Origin: Mytilinidion resinicola
Lineage: Eukaryota > Ascomycota > Dothideomycetes > Mytilinidiales > Mytilinidiaceae
Direction: 5' to 3'
DNA: 64,000 bases
Assembly: GCF_010093595.1 (NCBI RefSeq)
Contig: NW_022985447.1
Location: forward strand, 1,529,523-1,593,522
The translations under genes and the position numbers were made by a program. The notes beneath the pieces are model-generated. The model saw only the letters and a list, made by a program, of their open reading frames with translations. It made no database searches and was not told the DNA's origin. Of the stretch, positions 1 to 9,372 are shown in pieces. Each line of letters starts with the position of its first letter. Positions within the stretch are counted from its first letter, which is position 1.

Positions 1-591
1 GCGAGGTTACCAACTGTTCAAAACACCGAAATTCTCTCCAGTTCGAGACTCCGAAAGACTTACGAGGCACCACAAACAGTGGCAGAAAGGCGGCCGGGAC
101 GGAAGGTGAGAATTTGCGCCCCATCCGGAAGGCGAAGGGACGGCAGGATAGCTGCGCACGACGGCGAGGTCCGTACGCCGTGGCCTAAACAGCTTCCAAA
201 CGAACATCGAGACAAGCGTGAGGTCGCGGTAGATACCACTGTAAGGAGCGCCCCAGAGAGCTTTCAAGCTTGCCACAGCTAGTTTTTCATACATAACAAT
301 AGCACACTGAAGGACCTCAAGCGGTGCTAAACGAGCGGACAAGCGTGGAAACAGTGTGCACATACCTCACGAATTCGTGCACTGCCACTTTCTGTTGACA
401 CGTATTAACCAAGCTGTCTCATAGGTGCACCTGTCTACCACTGCTTGGGGTGCTTCAACGAGTTTCCACGTAACCCAGAGTGAACAGCCTCGATCCCGTT
501 TAGATTTCTGAAGATGCATCGAAGCACTCCAAGCAGTGGCATACACGCGCGCACACCCGTGTAGAGTGCCACCTTTTTCATGCCCCGCGTG
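1..591 (-). mobile_element. Diverged inverted-repeat (MITE-like) element, copy 1, cut by window start
   Basis: The right end carries a 26-bp terminal repeat at 566-591 that matches both ends of the complete element at 44268-44695. Read on the minus strand, 591 leftwards aligns with that copy over roughly 300 bp: the CACTGCTT boxes, the stretch around GGAAACTCGTTGAAG, and the CACCTATGAGACAGC block occur in the same order. Beyond that this copy is longer and different, so the other is internally deleted or this one carries extra sequence. The left terminus lies outside the window. The open frame on the minus strand (7-363) has no recognisable domain and I treat it as fortuitous. No transposase is seen. 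Confidence 0.6.
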
Positions 592-614
592 CCCAGCTAG
601 CAGATATTAGCTTC

Positions 615-731
615 GTCGAAAAGGACTCTGATTTCCACTACCTTGGCATTTACATCGCATTTGGAGTTTTAAAACCCTGTCGAGGTACCCCGAGCAGGTG
701 CAAGGAGTGCCCAAACCTATGTCTTGGTACT
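615..731. repeat. Dispersed repeat module shared with 29694-29809
   Basis: This stretch, just outside the terminal repeat of copy 1, aligns with 29694-29809: TTTCCACT, TTTACATCG, ATTTGGAGTTT and CCTAAACCTATG-type blocks occur in order in both. It is a separate repeat from the TIR element next to it. Function unknown. Confidence 0.55.
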
Positions 732-1346
732 GTAAGTGCTAACATTTTGGTCGTTGGGAGGACGTGCTACTGTGGATACATCACGAGGCGAACGACGGAT
801 CTGAACAGTCTGGAGTTGAAGAGACTTTCAATTCATAGTAATAGTAGGTGGTAAGATAGGCGAAGTAGTCTTGTTGGACCATATCTGTCTCAATCTACGG
901 CGTGCCTTCCCGCAGCCTACAGCTTCCTCCTCACCCTGCGCGGGGCTCTGCAAACGCCCCCACTCTCCTGGTGCGCCCTGTACTTCTTCTCCTCCGTGAA
1001 TGTCGTTTTAGGCCTACCTATGTGACGGTCGTTTCTTAAGCCATTCCGGCAAACCGCATCCATCGTTACCAGCCCATCCTTCCCACCGCGGCTTCATCTC
1101 TTAGCCCCGCCATCACCTTCCAACTTCATCTTCTCCACCACAACAAATTCTCCTTCGTATCCATCCTGCCAATCACCCCGTAATGGGAGTCTCTCGCTTC
1201 TCCTCACCAGATCTACCTTCCCCGTGCTCCGTCTAGCGCCTTCATACCGTCTGAAGACCTCCAGCCTATTGGCTCTGTTGACAAAACACCCGCTGCATGT
1301 CCCGCAGCCCCACTACCTCTTCTCAGCCAATACTCTACTCTTCACC
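732..1346. other. Gene-free stretch, probable promoter and leader of the next gene
   Basis: No coding frame is supported. From about 950 the plus strand becomes pyrimidine-rich (many CTTC and CACC runs), as is usual in the promoter and leader of Pezizomycotina genes, consistent with a start at 1347. Confidence 0.4.
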
Positions 1347-2789
1347 ATGAACGTAGGTGACCACGTCGCCGAACACACTCATAAGCTGCGTAAAGCACTC
1401 ACTAAGGCTATGCAGAATCGCAGGCCTGCCTGGCGCCGCCATGCCGCGAGGCCCAACTGTACCCATATCGACATGGATCGCATCTTCGGATACCACCAAT
1501 GCCAGTCCTGCGGAAAGTTCCCCTCCATGGGTTGGCTCTACACATGCCGCCAAGACGAACGATTCGCGGAACCCCTCCCGTTCATTGATCACATCCTCGA
1601 GAATGAGTCCACCTTCAAATCCTTATTGCGCGCCGAGCTGGAATATCTCGGCCTAAGCAGATCAGTCGTCCAGACCGCCGAGAAGGGTGGCTACACGGTT
1701 GAGGAGTTGAACAAAATTAAAGACCAGAAGATTCGCCTCAACCAGGTCGTCTCTCACGGAAATGAGAGTCCTCGGAGCAAGGAAATAGTGGGGCTTGGGA
1801 TAAACGCTGAAGCTCATAAGAGAAAAGACTCGGGTATGGATCGACCGTCTTCTGAGAATGATCCTCCAACCACAAATGACGGCGCTAGAGACTCTGCAGA
1901 GAACCAGCAGCCCCAGGACGAAATCTCCCCGCTTCCGCAGTCCACCCCATCCACCTCGACTAGCCTCAATGAGCCAGACCAGGCTCTCAAGAGCAAGATT
2001 TCAAAATACCCACCATGCCAATTGAAGGTGTGCCATGCTTGCCGACCATACTACAAGGATCGCATCTATATTTCATTCGGAGCTATTTTCGCCAATGAAG
2101 TTCCTGCAGTAACAGCTGACGAGGCTATGGATCTTCCTGTTGCCAATGCCGAGATTGTTCGCAACATTGGTTTACGCCCTCGACAGCATCGATTGCTCAC
2201 CGATGACAGCGGCGAATTTCTTGCCAGCTACGACAGTCAACACACCATCACGACTACCCGTTCCGAGCGAGAGGATCTCCGTATTATGAGGCAAGGCCCG
2301 CGAGACTTCTATAAACTCGGCTCTAGTCCTTCAAACGAGCTGAGACGAGAGTTCCAGAAGATCAGTCTGCGCAGCAGTCTGAAGCAAGCTTTCAATGGCC
2401 TGTTTCGCCCATGCAGGGACCCTTCCTCCGATGGATCAAACATCACACTGCCTCTAGCGCGCACTGGTAGACACCGTGGTGGATGGGCGGATGAGACTGA
2501 CGATTTCGATCTCGGGTCACTCAAGCGAGTTCGTAGTCACAGGCGGCTTGCCATCGAGCAGGAAGGCTCCCTGACTACCAGCGGCGGATTCACGTCAGAC
2601 ATCAGTATCAGCGAAGACCATCTAGATGCTTCTTCCTCTAGCTCTGATGCCTGCTCCGAGTATTCTAGTTTGTCTGAGGGCAGCGAGGTTGAGGTTGAAG
2701 GCGGTGTGGCGTTGCTGGAGGAGTCTGTGGAGAAACTTACACCGGATATAATCACCGAGGATGAAGAGCAAATCATGACTCAGGTATAG
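1347..2789 (+). CDS. Conserved fungal protein with CxxC pairs, function unknown
   Basis: The frame opens at 1224, but I place the start at ATG 1347 (context caccATGa) because the first 41 residues look like translated leader; this gives 480 residues. An N-terminal block (GYHQCQSCGKFP followed by GWLYTCRQD) and a second cluster (CQLKVCHACRPYYKDR) supply CxxC pairs that could bind zinc. The middle and C-terminal parts are low-complexity, rich in Ser, Glu and Asp. The block order resembles uncharacterised proteins of other Pezizomycotina; I assign no function. The frame stops at TAG 2787-2789. Removing a possible 61-nt intron at 2784-2844 would replace the last residue with an ending of about eight residues and a stop at 2869-2871, which may be the true C-terminus. 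Confidence 0.75.
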   Translation: MNVGDHVAEHTHKLRKALTKAMQNRRPAWRRHAARPNCTHIDMDRIFGYHQCQSCGKFPSMGWLYTCRQDERFAEPLPFIDHILENESTFKSLLRAELEYLGLSRSVVQTAEKGGYTVEELNKIKDQKIRLNQVVSHGNESPRSKEIVGLGINAEAHKRKDSGMDRPSSENDPPTTNDGARDSAENQQPQDEISPLPQSTPSTSTSLNEPDQALKSKISKYPPCQLKVCHACRPYYKDRIYISFGAIFANEVPAVTADEAMDLPVANAEIVRNIGLRPRQHRLLTDDSGEFLASYDSQHTITTTRSEREDLRIMRQGPRDFYKLGSSPSNELRREFQKISLRSSLKQAFNGLFRPCRDPSSDGSNITLPLARTGRHRGGWADETDDFDLGSLKRVRSHRRLAIEQEGSLTTSGGFTSDISISEDHLDASSSSSDACSEYSSLSEGSEVEVEGGVALLEESVEKLTPDIITEDEEQIMTQV

Positions 2790-2871
2790 GTTTCTGCAGT
2801 CCTTCACAAGCACTGTACCACTCCCAAAACTGTCTCTTCCACAGTATCGCGACGGCGAGACGGAGCGATAA

Positions 2872-3349
2872 TCACTCTCCAGGATTTCCCTTGTTTTTCT
2901 CTCCTTCATCTTCCTTCTCAGAGCACTATCGCACCCGTGATGGGACCTCTATTTTGCAGTACTTGACCGAATTGTAATACCACGACCTGCATAGCACCGG
3001 GGGCGGCGTCGAAACGGGGATAAATGGATCCACGCATTGGGGGGCTTCTTGAATTTACATTGACGGCGTCTTCAAAGGACGGGAAAGACGGTCTAAAGCG
3101 TGCGGCTTCAGGGCAGCAATGGTAGTAATCAATAAAAATACAACACGGAAAAGAAATCCCTGTCCTATCATATCCCCTATTCTTATTTGCACGTGATTCA
3201 TGATCCAACTTTGCCAGCCCGATCAACCTCGGCCAAAATGGCTATCTGAACCGTGAGAGATAAACACCACGCCACGGACGCCATACATCTAATTCTATCT
3301 TCACGCTCTCCTTCGCTATTCCTTCATACTCCTCTACGAATTTCTCACG
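2872..3349. other. Intergenic region before the PEX11-type gene
   Basis: No supported gene. The last 100 bases before 3350 are CT-rich, typical of a fungal leader. Confidence 0.35.
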
Positions 3350-4408
3350 ATGGAGGCTACACCAGAGCCAGAGGCCCCTCCACCTCCAACGACAACCACA
3401 ATCCCAAGCGCAGCTCCACCACCCGCCCCACCATCACCATCCGAGCCTGAATCCGCGCCTCTATCGCAAGACTCCATACCTGCACAGCAAGAGCCAACTC
3501 CACCTCCCACACCACAGCTTCGCCCTACTCCGACGACCTCAGCCCGCCTCGCCAAACTCCGCAACCTCGCCATCTCCTCCACCCTCACAACCGCCCGCTC
3601 CACCGACTCAACCCTCTCCCACCTCGCCCGCCTCCTCTCCACCCCCGCCGGCACCGACGCCTTCCTCTGCACCCTCGGCTACACCCTCACCCTGCTCCAC
3701 CCCGCCCTCTCTCACCTCCTCGACCTCCGCCTGCGCGCGCTGGCCACAAAGATCGCGACCAAAGCCGATGGCGTCCTCCTCCCGGGTGAGACGTTGATAA
3801 CCACCTTCGAAGCCCCTACCTCTACGAAACTCCTCGCGAGCGGCGCGGCGGGGTCGAAGGCGCTTGCGGGCGTGATTAGCGATTATCGGATCTTCGTGCG
3901 GTTGTGGGGACTGCTGGGGATATACTCGTGGGGGAAGGGGGTGTGGAATGCTGGATTGCCCGAGGGAGCGGGCGGGAAAGAGAGGGTGCTGAGGGCGGTG
4001 GCGTGGGGGCAGGTTGTGAGTTGTGCGGCGTATCAGGTGCTGGAGAATGGGGCGTATCTGGCAAGTAAGGGGGTGCTTGTGACGCAGGGGTGGTTAGGGG
4101 AAGCAGGGAAGAGGAGGGAGGCGAGGTGGTGGGTTTGGAGTAGTAGGTTTTGGGCGGCGCATGTGGCGTTGGAGGGGGTGAGGTTGGCTGTGCTTTATAG
4201 AAAGCAGAAAGGGGAGAAAGAGGAGGTGGAGACAGGCAGTAAGGAGGATAGGGCGTGGTGGAGGGATGCGGTCAGTAATGCGGCGTATGCGCCGTTGACG
4301 ATACATTGGAGTACGGAGGCAGGTGTAGTGAGTGAACCGTTGGTCGGGCTGCTAGGGACGGTGGCGGGGGGCGTGGGATTGCTTGAGAGGTGGAGGGAGA
4401 CAGCTTGA
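3350..4408 (+). CDS. Peroxisomal membrane protein, PEX11 family (Pex11C-like)
   Basis: Single exon, 352 residues. A Pro-rich N-terminus (about 1-60) is followed by a region typical of PEX11-family proteins: STDSTLSHLARLLSTPAG (about 84-101), an amphipathic and hydrophobic segment after it, then SDYRIFVRLWGLLGIYSW, and a C-terminal hydrophobic stretch (VGLLGTVAGGVGLLERW). PEX11 proteins sit in the peroxisomal membrane and promote its elongation and division; the filamentous-fungal Pex11C paralogue is the best match in layout. The codon bias changes from C-rich to G-rich third positions halfway through without breaking the frame. I favour ATG 3350 because it follows a CT-rich leader and opens the whole frame. 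Confidence 0.75.
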   Translation: MEATPEPEAPPPPTTTTIPSAAPPPAPPSPSEPESAPLSQDSIPAQQEPTPPPTPQLRPTPTTSARLAKLRNLAISSTLTTARSTDSTLSHLARLLSTPAGTDAFLCTLGYTLTLLHPALSHLLDLRLRALATKIATKADGVLLPGETLITTFEAPTSTKLLASGAAGSKALAGVISDYRIFVRLWGLLGIYSWGKGVWNAGLPEGAGGKERVLRAVAWGQVVSCAAYQVLENGAYLASKGVLVTQGWLGEAGKRREARWWVWSSRFWAAHVALEGVRLAVLYRKQKGEKEEVETGSKEDRAWWRDAVSNAAYAPLTIHWSTEAGVVSEPLVGLLGTVAGGVGLLERWRETA

Positions 4409-5492
4409 TAGGAAATCTGAAGGACATGAGAGAGCGAGGAGAATGATACCTTGGATGGACGGCATTAGATCTGATAAATTGGGACAGCTTTCGGTGGCAT
4501 GAAGAGCGTAGCGGAGTTTGCTGGAATAGGTAACAGGATGTAAGTTCAGGTATAGACATTTTTCTTGTACATTTATTGTCATATGCGTCACCACCAATAC
4601 AACTCCACAAGTCTTCGATCTACTCTTTTCACTTCTCATACATCACCTGACAATGGAAGTCTTGGCATGTTACAAAGCAAGAGCCAATCACCTGGTTCCC
4701 GCGAAGAATTGGTTATGAAACGGCGAAACACCACCGCTAAAGCCCGGCGGGACTAGAAAATAGCTAAGTGCTTGTTCTCTCATTATACTAACGCCACCCT
4801 TGGCAGGTTATGTTTAGTACAGAACCAGTGGGGCACCCATCCCATGCATTGCGGAGTACCCTGCCGCTGCCTGCATGTCTAATACCCTTGGATCTGGCCA
4901 ATCAGAGCTTGAAGGTCGTGGCGGGATCTCATTTGCTAGCGCGAACGATGCGAGCGAATGCTGGGCAGAGCGGCCTATCAACAGTGCTGTAATGCAGCCT
5001 ATCATGGGATCAAAGAAGGGATGTTGTGACGGTTATTGTGCGGTAATGTAACTGTGTCATGGCACTATTGTTACGGACGCAATAGAGGCACGGTGCCAAG
5101 AACCGAGCAGAGACAATGAGATAGCTGATATGCCCGTGCAGAGCGGCGGGTAGTACGACCCTCCATGCGCAGGTTTCCCATTATGTCATAATGCTGGCAT
5201 GTTGGGCTGGCGAGTAAGACCAAAGTGTATGTAGGTTAAAAGGGTATATAATGTGTAGGAGTTTCTCGTTACTTCTCTCCGTATAACGTCTATGTCTTTC
5301 CGAGCTGAAACGAAGTTACGGTGTGTTTTGTACTCCAAATTCCTTTCAATGGCTCTAGTTAAGCTTGCATCTCATCCCATACTAGCTCTCAGCCATGTAC
5401 ACGCTATTTCTACACTCCGACGTCATAGTACTTCCACGACCAGTCTTATATCAGAGCTCAATATCTCCTTCTTTCTTGCCTTATCTTCTAGA
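4409..5492. other. Intergenic region with TATA-like motif for the HET gene
   Basis: No coding frame of substance. The only clear signal is a TATA-like box at 5245-5252. The short frames at 4565-5005 have no recognisable features. Confidence 0.4.
5245..5252 (+). promoter_or_regulatory. TATA-like box upstream of the HET-domain gene
   Basis: TATATAAT lies 47 bases before an ATG at 5292 and 248 bases before the preferred ATG at 5493. If it is used, transcription would start near 5275-5280 and the ATG codons at 5292 and 5349 would lie in the leader or extend the protein. Confidence 0.4.
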
Positions 5493-7448
5493 ATGCCTAC
5501 TCCATACATCCCCCTCCCCCCTTCTACCTTCCGCGTACTAACCCTCCATCCCCAAACTATCCAATCCTCCCAAATCTCAGCCACCCTCTCAATCCATCCC
5601 GCTCCTCCCTCCCCCTCCTGTCCTAGCTTCGACGCCCTCTCCTACGTCTGGGGCCCACCCACTTCATCCCACCACATCCTCCTCAACGACCACAGCGTCC
5701 CCATCACCAAAAACCTCCACACCGTCCTCCTCCGCCTCCGCAGCGACGAGCTACGCATATTATGGATCGACCAATTATGTATCGACCAGAGTAACCTAGA
5801 GGAGAGAAGCAGCCAAGTCCGCCTCATGGGTAAAATTTATGAGAGCGCGAAGGAGGTCGTTATGTGGCTCGGCCCCGACCCCTCCGCCTCCGCGCCCACC
5901 GCGCTCCAAATGGTCAAACGCCTCACAAACTCTTCTCTGAAACTCTGGCCCGAGACGGTCGTCCCCACGACCGCGAACCTCGAGGCAGCGGGCTTACCGA
6001 GGCGAGATGGGGAAGAATGGGCGGCGTTTAACAAGCTGCTTGCGCTGCCGTACTTTTCTCGCATGTGGATCCTGCAGGAGGTCATCCTCGCGCCTGCATG
6101 GCTGATCCTCTGGGATACTACCACTTTCAGCTGGGAAGAATTGGCGAGGGCGTTGGAATGGTGCAAGGAGAGTGTGGGGTTGCACGACATGCCTGATGCG
6201 CCGGTGCGGCGGGAGGCGTTATTATGCGCGTACCCGCTTATCTTGAAGGAGAGGAGACTGCACGGGTTATTGCGCCTAGTGGCAGAGAGGCAGGTGGAAG
6301 GGGTGTTTGCCGAGGCGGCGAGGGCGGTGCTGAGAAAAGAGGGGAGGTTGGAGGTTCTTGCGAGCGCCTTTGCGCATGAGGGGGCTGAGGGGGTGGGCGA
6401 GTGGCCGAGCTGGGTCCCGCATTGGGAGAGGGCGGGGGCGACGCCTGTTTCGATTCTGGCAGAGGCGAGAGGTTTTGATGCTGCGGGGGGGAGGGGTTTG
6501 AAGCTGGCCCACGATCATGGAGCGGCGGGGGAAGAGCTGGTGTTGAAGATCGAGGGTGTGAGATGCGACGTGGTGAAGCACATCAGTACCGTGGCGTTTG
6601 ATCCGCAGAACGAACCGTTGTACGAGGAGCACGTGCTCGATCAGTTCGGAGATGCGTGGCGGCTCGCTCTGCAGCACGCCAAGACGCCGTATGAAGAGCC
6701 GCTGATCAAGGCACTGCTCTGGACGATGCTCTGCGGCGCGAGAGTGTTGTTCGACTCCGCAAATCGGCAGGGAAAAGGTGCAGCGCCGGAGGATATGGCA
6801 TGGAGAGACAGCGTCTACGCTGACTTTGCGACTAACCAGGCCATGATGCTGTGGTTCCGGTATGGACAGATGCTGAATCCCAATCCGCCGACACTGCCAG
6901 AGATGTGTCAGCGGCACAGGTTAGTGTTGGCGGAGACAGCGGCGCTGGTGCATGAGGGGTTATTAGAGACGGACGTCGCCTACGATGAACAGCTTCACAA
7001 GGAGGGAGCGAGGAAGTGGCGGGATGAGTGGGTGACATCGCTGGATGGGCCGATAGCGGAACAGTACGAGCAGCTGAAGATGATAGTTGGTGGGGATGCG
7101 GCGGTTTGGCACAACGACGAGGGAATTGCTAAACAGGCTACAGATGTGTTGGCGCCATTCCTGGGGATTTCGAGGTTTGAGAAGCAGTTCAAGAGCCAAT
7201 ATATCGATGCTGGGTACGCTAGGCGGTTTTTCGTTACGGACGACGGACTTATGGGTGTTGCTTCGACAGCGGTATGGGAGGGCGACGTGGTTGCGGTGCT
7301 TTTCGGCGGGAAAGTGCCATATATTCTTCGCCCTGCTGGAGCTGGATATCGATTCCTGGGCGAGTGTTATGTACACGGGTTGATGAAAGGGGAAGCTGTC
7401 GAAAGGATAGACCGCGAAAACGGAGAAGAGGTATTCAGTATCTACTGA
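5493..7448 (+). CDS. HET-domain protein (heterokaryon incompatibility family)
   Basis: 651 residues from ATG 5493. The HET domain (PF06985) is clear: FDALSYVWG near residue 48, WIDQLCIDQ near 98, then the RSSQVRLMGKIYESAKEVVMWLGPD region near 110-135. The C-terminal half (to residue 651) is the variable part found in large HET proteins, with a final RRFFVTDDGLMG...GDVVAVLFGGKVPYILRP module common to the family. HET proteins act in non-self recognition and can trigger cell death after fusion; which partner this one senses cannot be told. The frame extends to ATG 5292, but the added 67 residues resemble leader sequence, and family members usually begin a short way before the FRVLTL motif. Single exon. 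Confidence 0.85.
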   Translation: MPTPYIPLPPSTFRVLTLHPQTIQSSQISATLSIHPAPPSPSCPSFDALSYVWGPPTSSHHILLNDHSVPITKNLHTVLLRLRSDELRILWIDQLCIDQSNLEERSSQVRLMGKIYESAKEVVMWLGPDPSASAPTALQMVKRLTNSSLKLWPETVVPTTANLEAAGLPRRDGEEWAAFNKLLALPYFSRMWILQEVILAPAWLILWDTTTFSWEELARALEWCKESVGLHDMPDAPVRREALLCAYPLILKERRLHGLLRLVAERQVEGVFAEAARAVLRKEGRLEVLASAFAHEGAEGVGEWPSWVPHWERAGATPVSILAEARGFDAAGGRGLKLAHDHGAAGEELVLKIEGVRCDVVKHISTVAFDPQNEPLYEEHVLDQFGDAWRLALQHAKTPYEEPLIKALLWTMLCGARVLFDSANRQGKGAAPEDMAWRDSVYADFATNQAMMLWFRYGQMLNPNPPTLPEMCQRHRLVLAETAALVHEGLLETDVAYDEQLHKEGARKWRDEWVTSLDGPIAEQYEQLKMIVGGDAAVWHNDEGIAKQATDVLAPFLGISRFEKQFKSQYIDAGYARRFFVTDDGLMGVASTAVWEGDVVAVLFGGKVPYILRPAGAGYRFLGECYVHGLMKGEAVERIDRENGEEVFSIY

Positions 7449-7462
7449 ACCGAAATGAGATC

Positions 7463-7546
7463 AAAAAAGAATCGCATACGGCAGCACTTGAACTCATGAC
7501 TCTCAAATGGCAAAACAGTTCGGCCGCTCAGCCACCCCTGCGCCTT
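7463..7546 (-). tRNA. tRNA-like pol III relic (pseudo-tRNA or SINE-like), not a functional tRNA
   Basis: On the minus strand a near-consensus box A (TGGCTGAGCGG, 7524-7534), a degenerate box B (GAGTTCAAGTGC, 7484-7495) and a T6 terminator (7463-7468) occur in order with tRNA-like spacing. However the T-arm stem does not pair, only part of the acceptor stem pairs, and I cannot fold an anticodon arm. It is therefore a decayed tRNA or a tRNA-derived SINE head. It lies 15 bases beyond the stop codon of the convergent HET gene. Confidence 0.35.
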
Positions 7547-7793
7547 ATACTATAAGGTCGCAATTTTTTACGGGATGACTGAATGGCCTACATCTGTATG
7601 CTGTTTCGTTAGTATGGGAGGAGTTTAAAAGTAACAGAAATATATAGACTCATTTAAGGTTGGACCCTGAAAATGGCATCATACCAAACGCGCTCGGGCC
7701 TCTCACACGTGCCCGCCCAACATCATGTCTTCGTCCCTGTGTAGTGTCGGTATTCTTCCGATGCTCTCTTCTTCTTTATAATGATAAGTTCGT

Positions 7794-9372
7794 TCAATAA
7801 CTCGAGGCTGCTTTCGCCCTCAACCTTGCGCCATACTTCCACATCAACACTGGCGCAGGGATGCCCAGCAACAAGCCCGCAAATGCAAGAGTGCTGTTAG
7901 CCCACCCGTATCCAAGCACCGAATACATCCGCGGTGCAAATAGCGGGAAGAGGAACGCAGTCAAGCTCTTAGCAAACTGCGTCGCCGCCATAGCACTGCT
8001 CGTATGGTCTGGATAGGAGTCGATAATGTACGCGGTCAAGGGCATGCCTCCCATCTGGGACACGAACATGAAGACGAACATGCCTACATCGACGGCTGCC
8101 CAGTGTAGCCGATACTGCGCCATCCATCCGTACCAGAGCATCGACAGGGGCGCGAAAACGACGCACGGGAACATGAGTGGGATGCGGAATTCTGGTGTTG
8201 GTACCGTGGCGGTATTTTTAGCCTGTCGCCGGCGGTAGAGAAAGTCCATCAAAGGTCCACCGAGCTGCGAGCCGGCAATCTCGCCCCCAGCAATGACGAG
8301 GTAGTGGAGGCCGCTGATCTCTACAGACTGGTGGTAGTATTGCGTCCAGAGGTCAGAGAAGGTGGATAGCACGATATACAAGAGACCATAATTGAAGGCA
8401 GAGATAATGGCCGCGACTTGGATGATCGGGTGGAAGACCAGCAGGCGCAGTGGACGGCTGAGGGCTCGCCCGAGTTTCTTGAATGTTGACCTGCCGCTAT
8501 CTAGCCACTCGCTGGCTGTGTAGTATCGCTGATTGCCGGTCTCATGACGAAGGCGCGCAGCTCGGCGCCGGAGAATTAGTGGGCCAAACGTCTCGCGGAA
8601 GGTAAGAAGCGATACGAAGATCATTACGACCTGGAATATGGACGTAGACCAAAACATCCAACGCCATGTCGTGCGTGCCGCCATGAAACCGCCGATTATG
8701 GGTCCTGTATGGCAGATTAGCTGATCTACTCCCTCTAATCTTAGTGATGAACTTACCAACGGCTGCACCAAGCAACGGGATAAGCAAGTAGATACCCAGC
8801 GAGCGTCCTCTCTGCTCCGGCCGCCATACATCACCAAGGACTCCACCAGCGAGTGCATATATGGAGCTAGCACCAAAACCGGCCAGAAAACGAGACGCAA
8901 TGAGGACCTCCTTGGTCTTTGCAAAACCACAGACAATGTTCCAGATGAGAAACCAGACGCTAGAGGCGTGCAGAATGACCTGTCGGCCATAGATCTCGGA
9001 AAGTGGGCCAATGAAGAGCGGACCAAAAGCCGTAGCGAGAAGGTAAATAGACAAGGCCATTGCAGACTCGGCCGAGGTCATGTTCAGCTCCTTAGCGATA
9101 GTCGTGAGGGCGGGCGCCATGATTGTCGACACCATGATGCGGTTGAAGCCTGTAGCAGATAGGACATCGGTTACGGCCCATTTGCGGCTCGTGGGCCAGT
9201 CGAGCGGGTTCTCGGCATCGTAGGGCAGGTCGAAGGTGACGAGAAAGGAGTCATCCGCTTTCGTGGCGGTAGTAGCAGTAGTAGCAGTAGTAGTAGCGGG
9301 CACAGGAATAGAGCCCATTTCGAGCATAGCGGCATCATTCGCGGGAGCGACCTTATCATCATTAGGGGCCAT
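7794..9372 (-). CDS. Major facilitator superfamily transporter, DHA1 type (drug:H+ antiporter-like)
   Basis: Two exons on the minus strand, 9372-8757 and 8704-7794, joined across a 52-nt intron (8705-8756, GTAAGT...CAG); 508 residues. N-terminal DAENPLDWP is typical of fungal DHA1 transporters. Motif A-like GPLSEIYGRQ lies between TM2 and TM3, and the intron falls inside the TM5 signature (LLGAAVG/PIIGG). A long central loop follows (about 240-285) and six further helices complete 12 TMs. The probable role is plasma-membrane export of drugs, polyamines or other toxic compounds; substrate unknown. The N-terminus encodes a Thr/Ala tract from a trinucleotide repeat. Confidence 0.85.
9268..9296. 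repeat. Trinucleotide microsatellite (AGT/AGC) inside the MFS gene
   Basis: Interrupted GTA/GCA-type triplets on the plus strand encode the TTATTATT-like tract near the N-terminus of the minus-strand transporter. The repeat keeps frame and is expected to vary in length. Confidence 0.6.

Noticed and set aside
7..363. 118-codon frame on the minus strand at the window start
   Set aside because: It lies in the repeat element and shows no domain; the aligned copy at 44.3 kb does not keep the frame.
6276..6917. 213-codon antisense frame in the HET gene
   Set aside because: Antisense shadow of a GC-rich coding region with clear sense-strand motifs.
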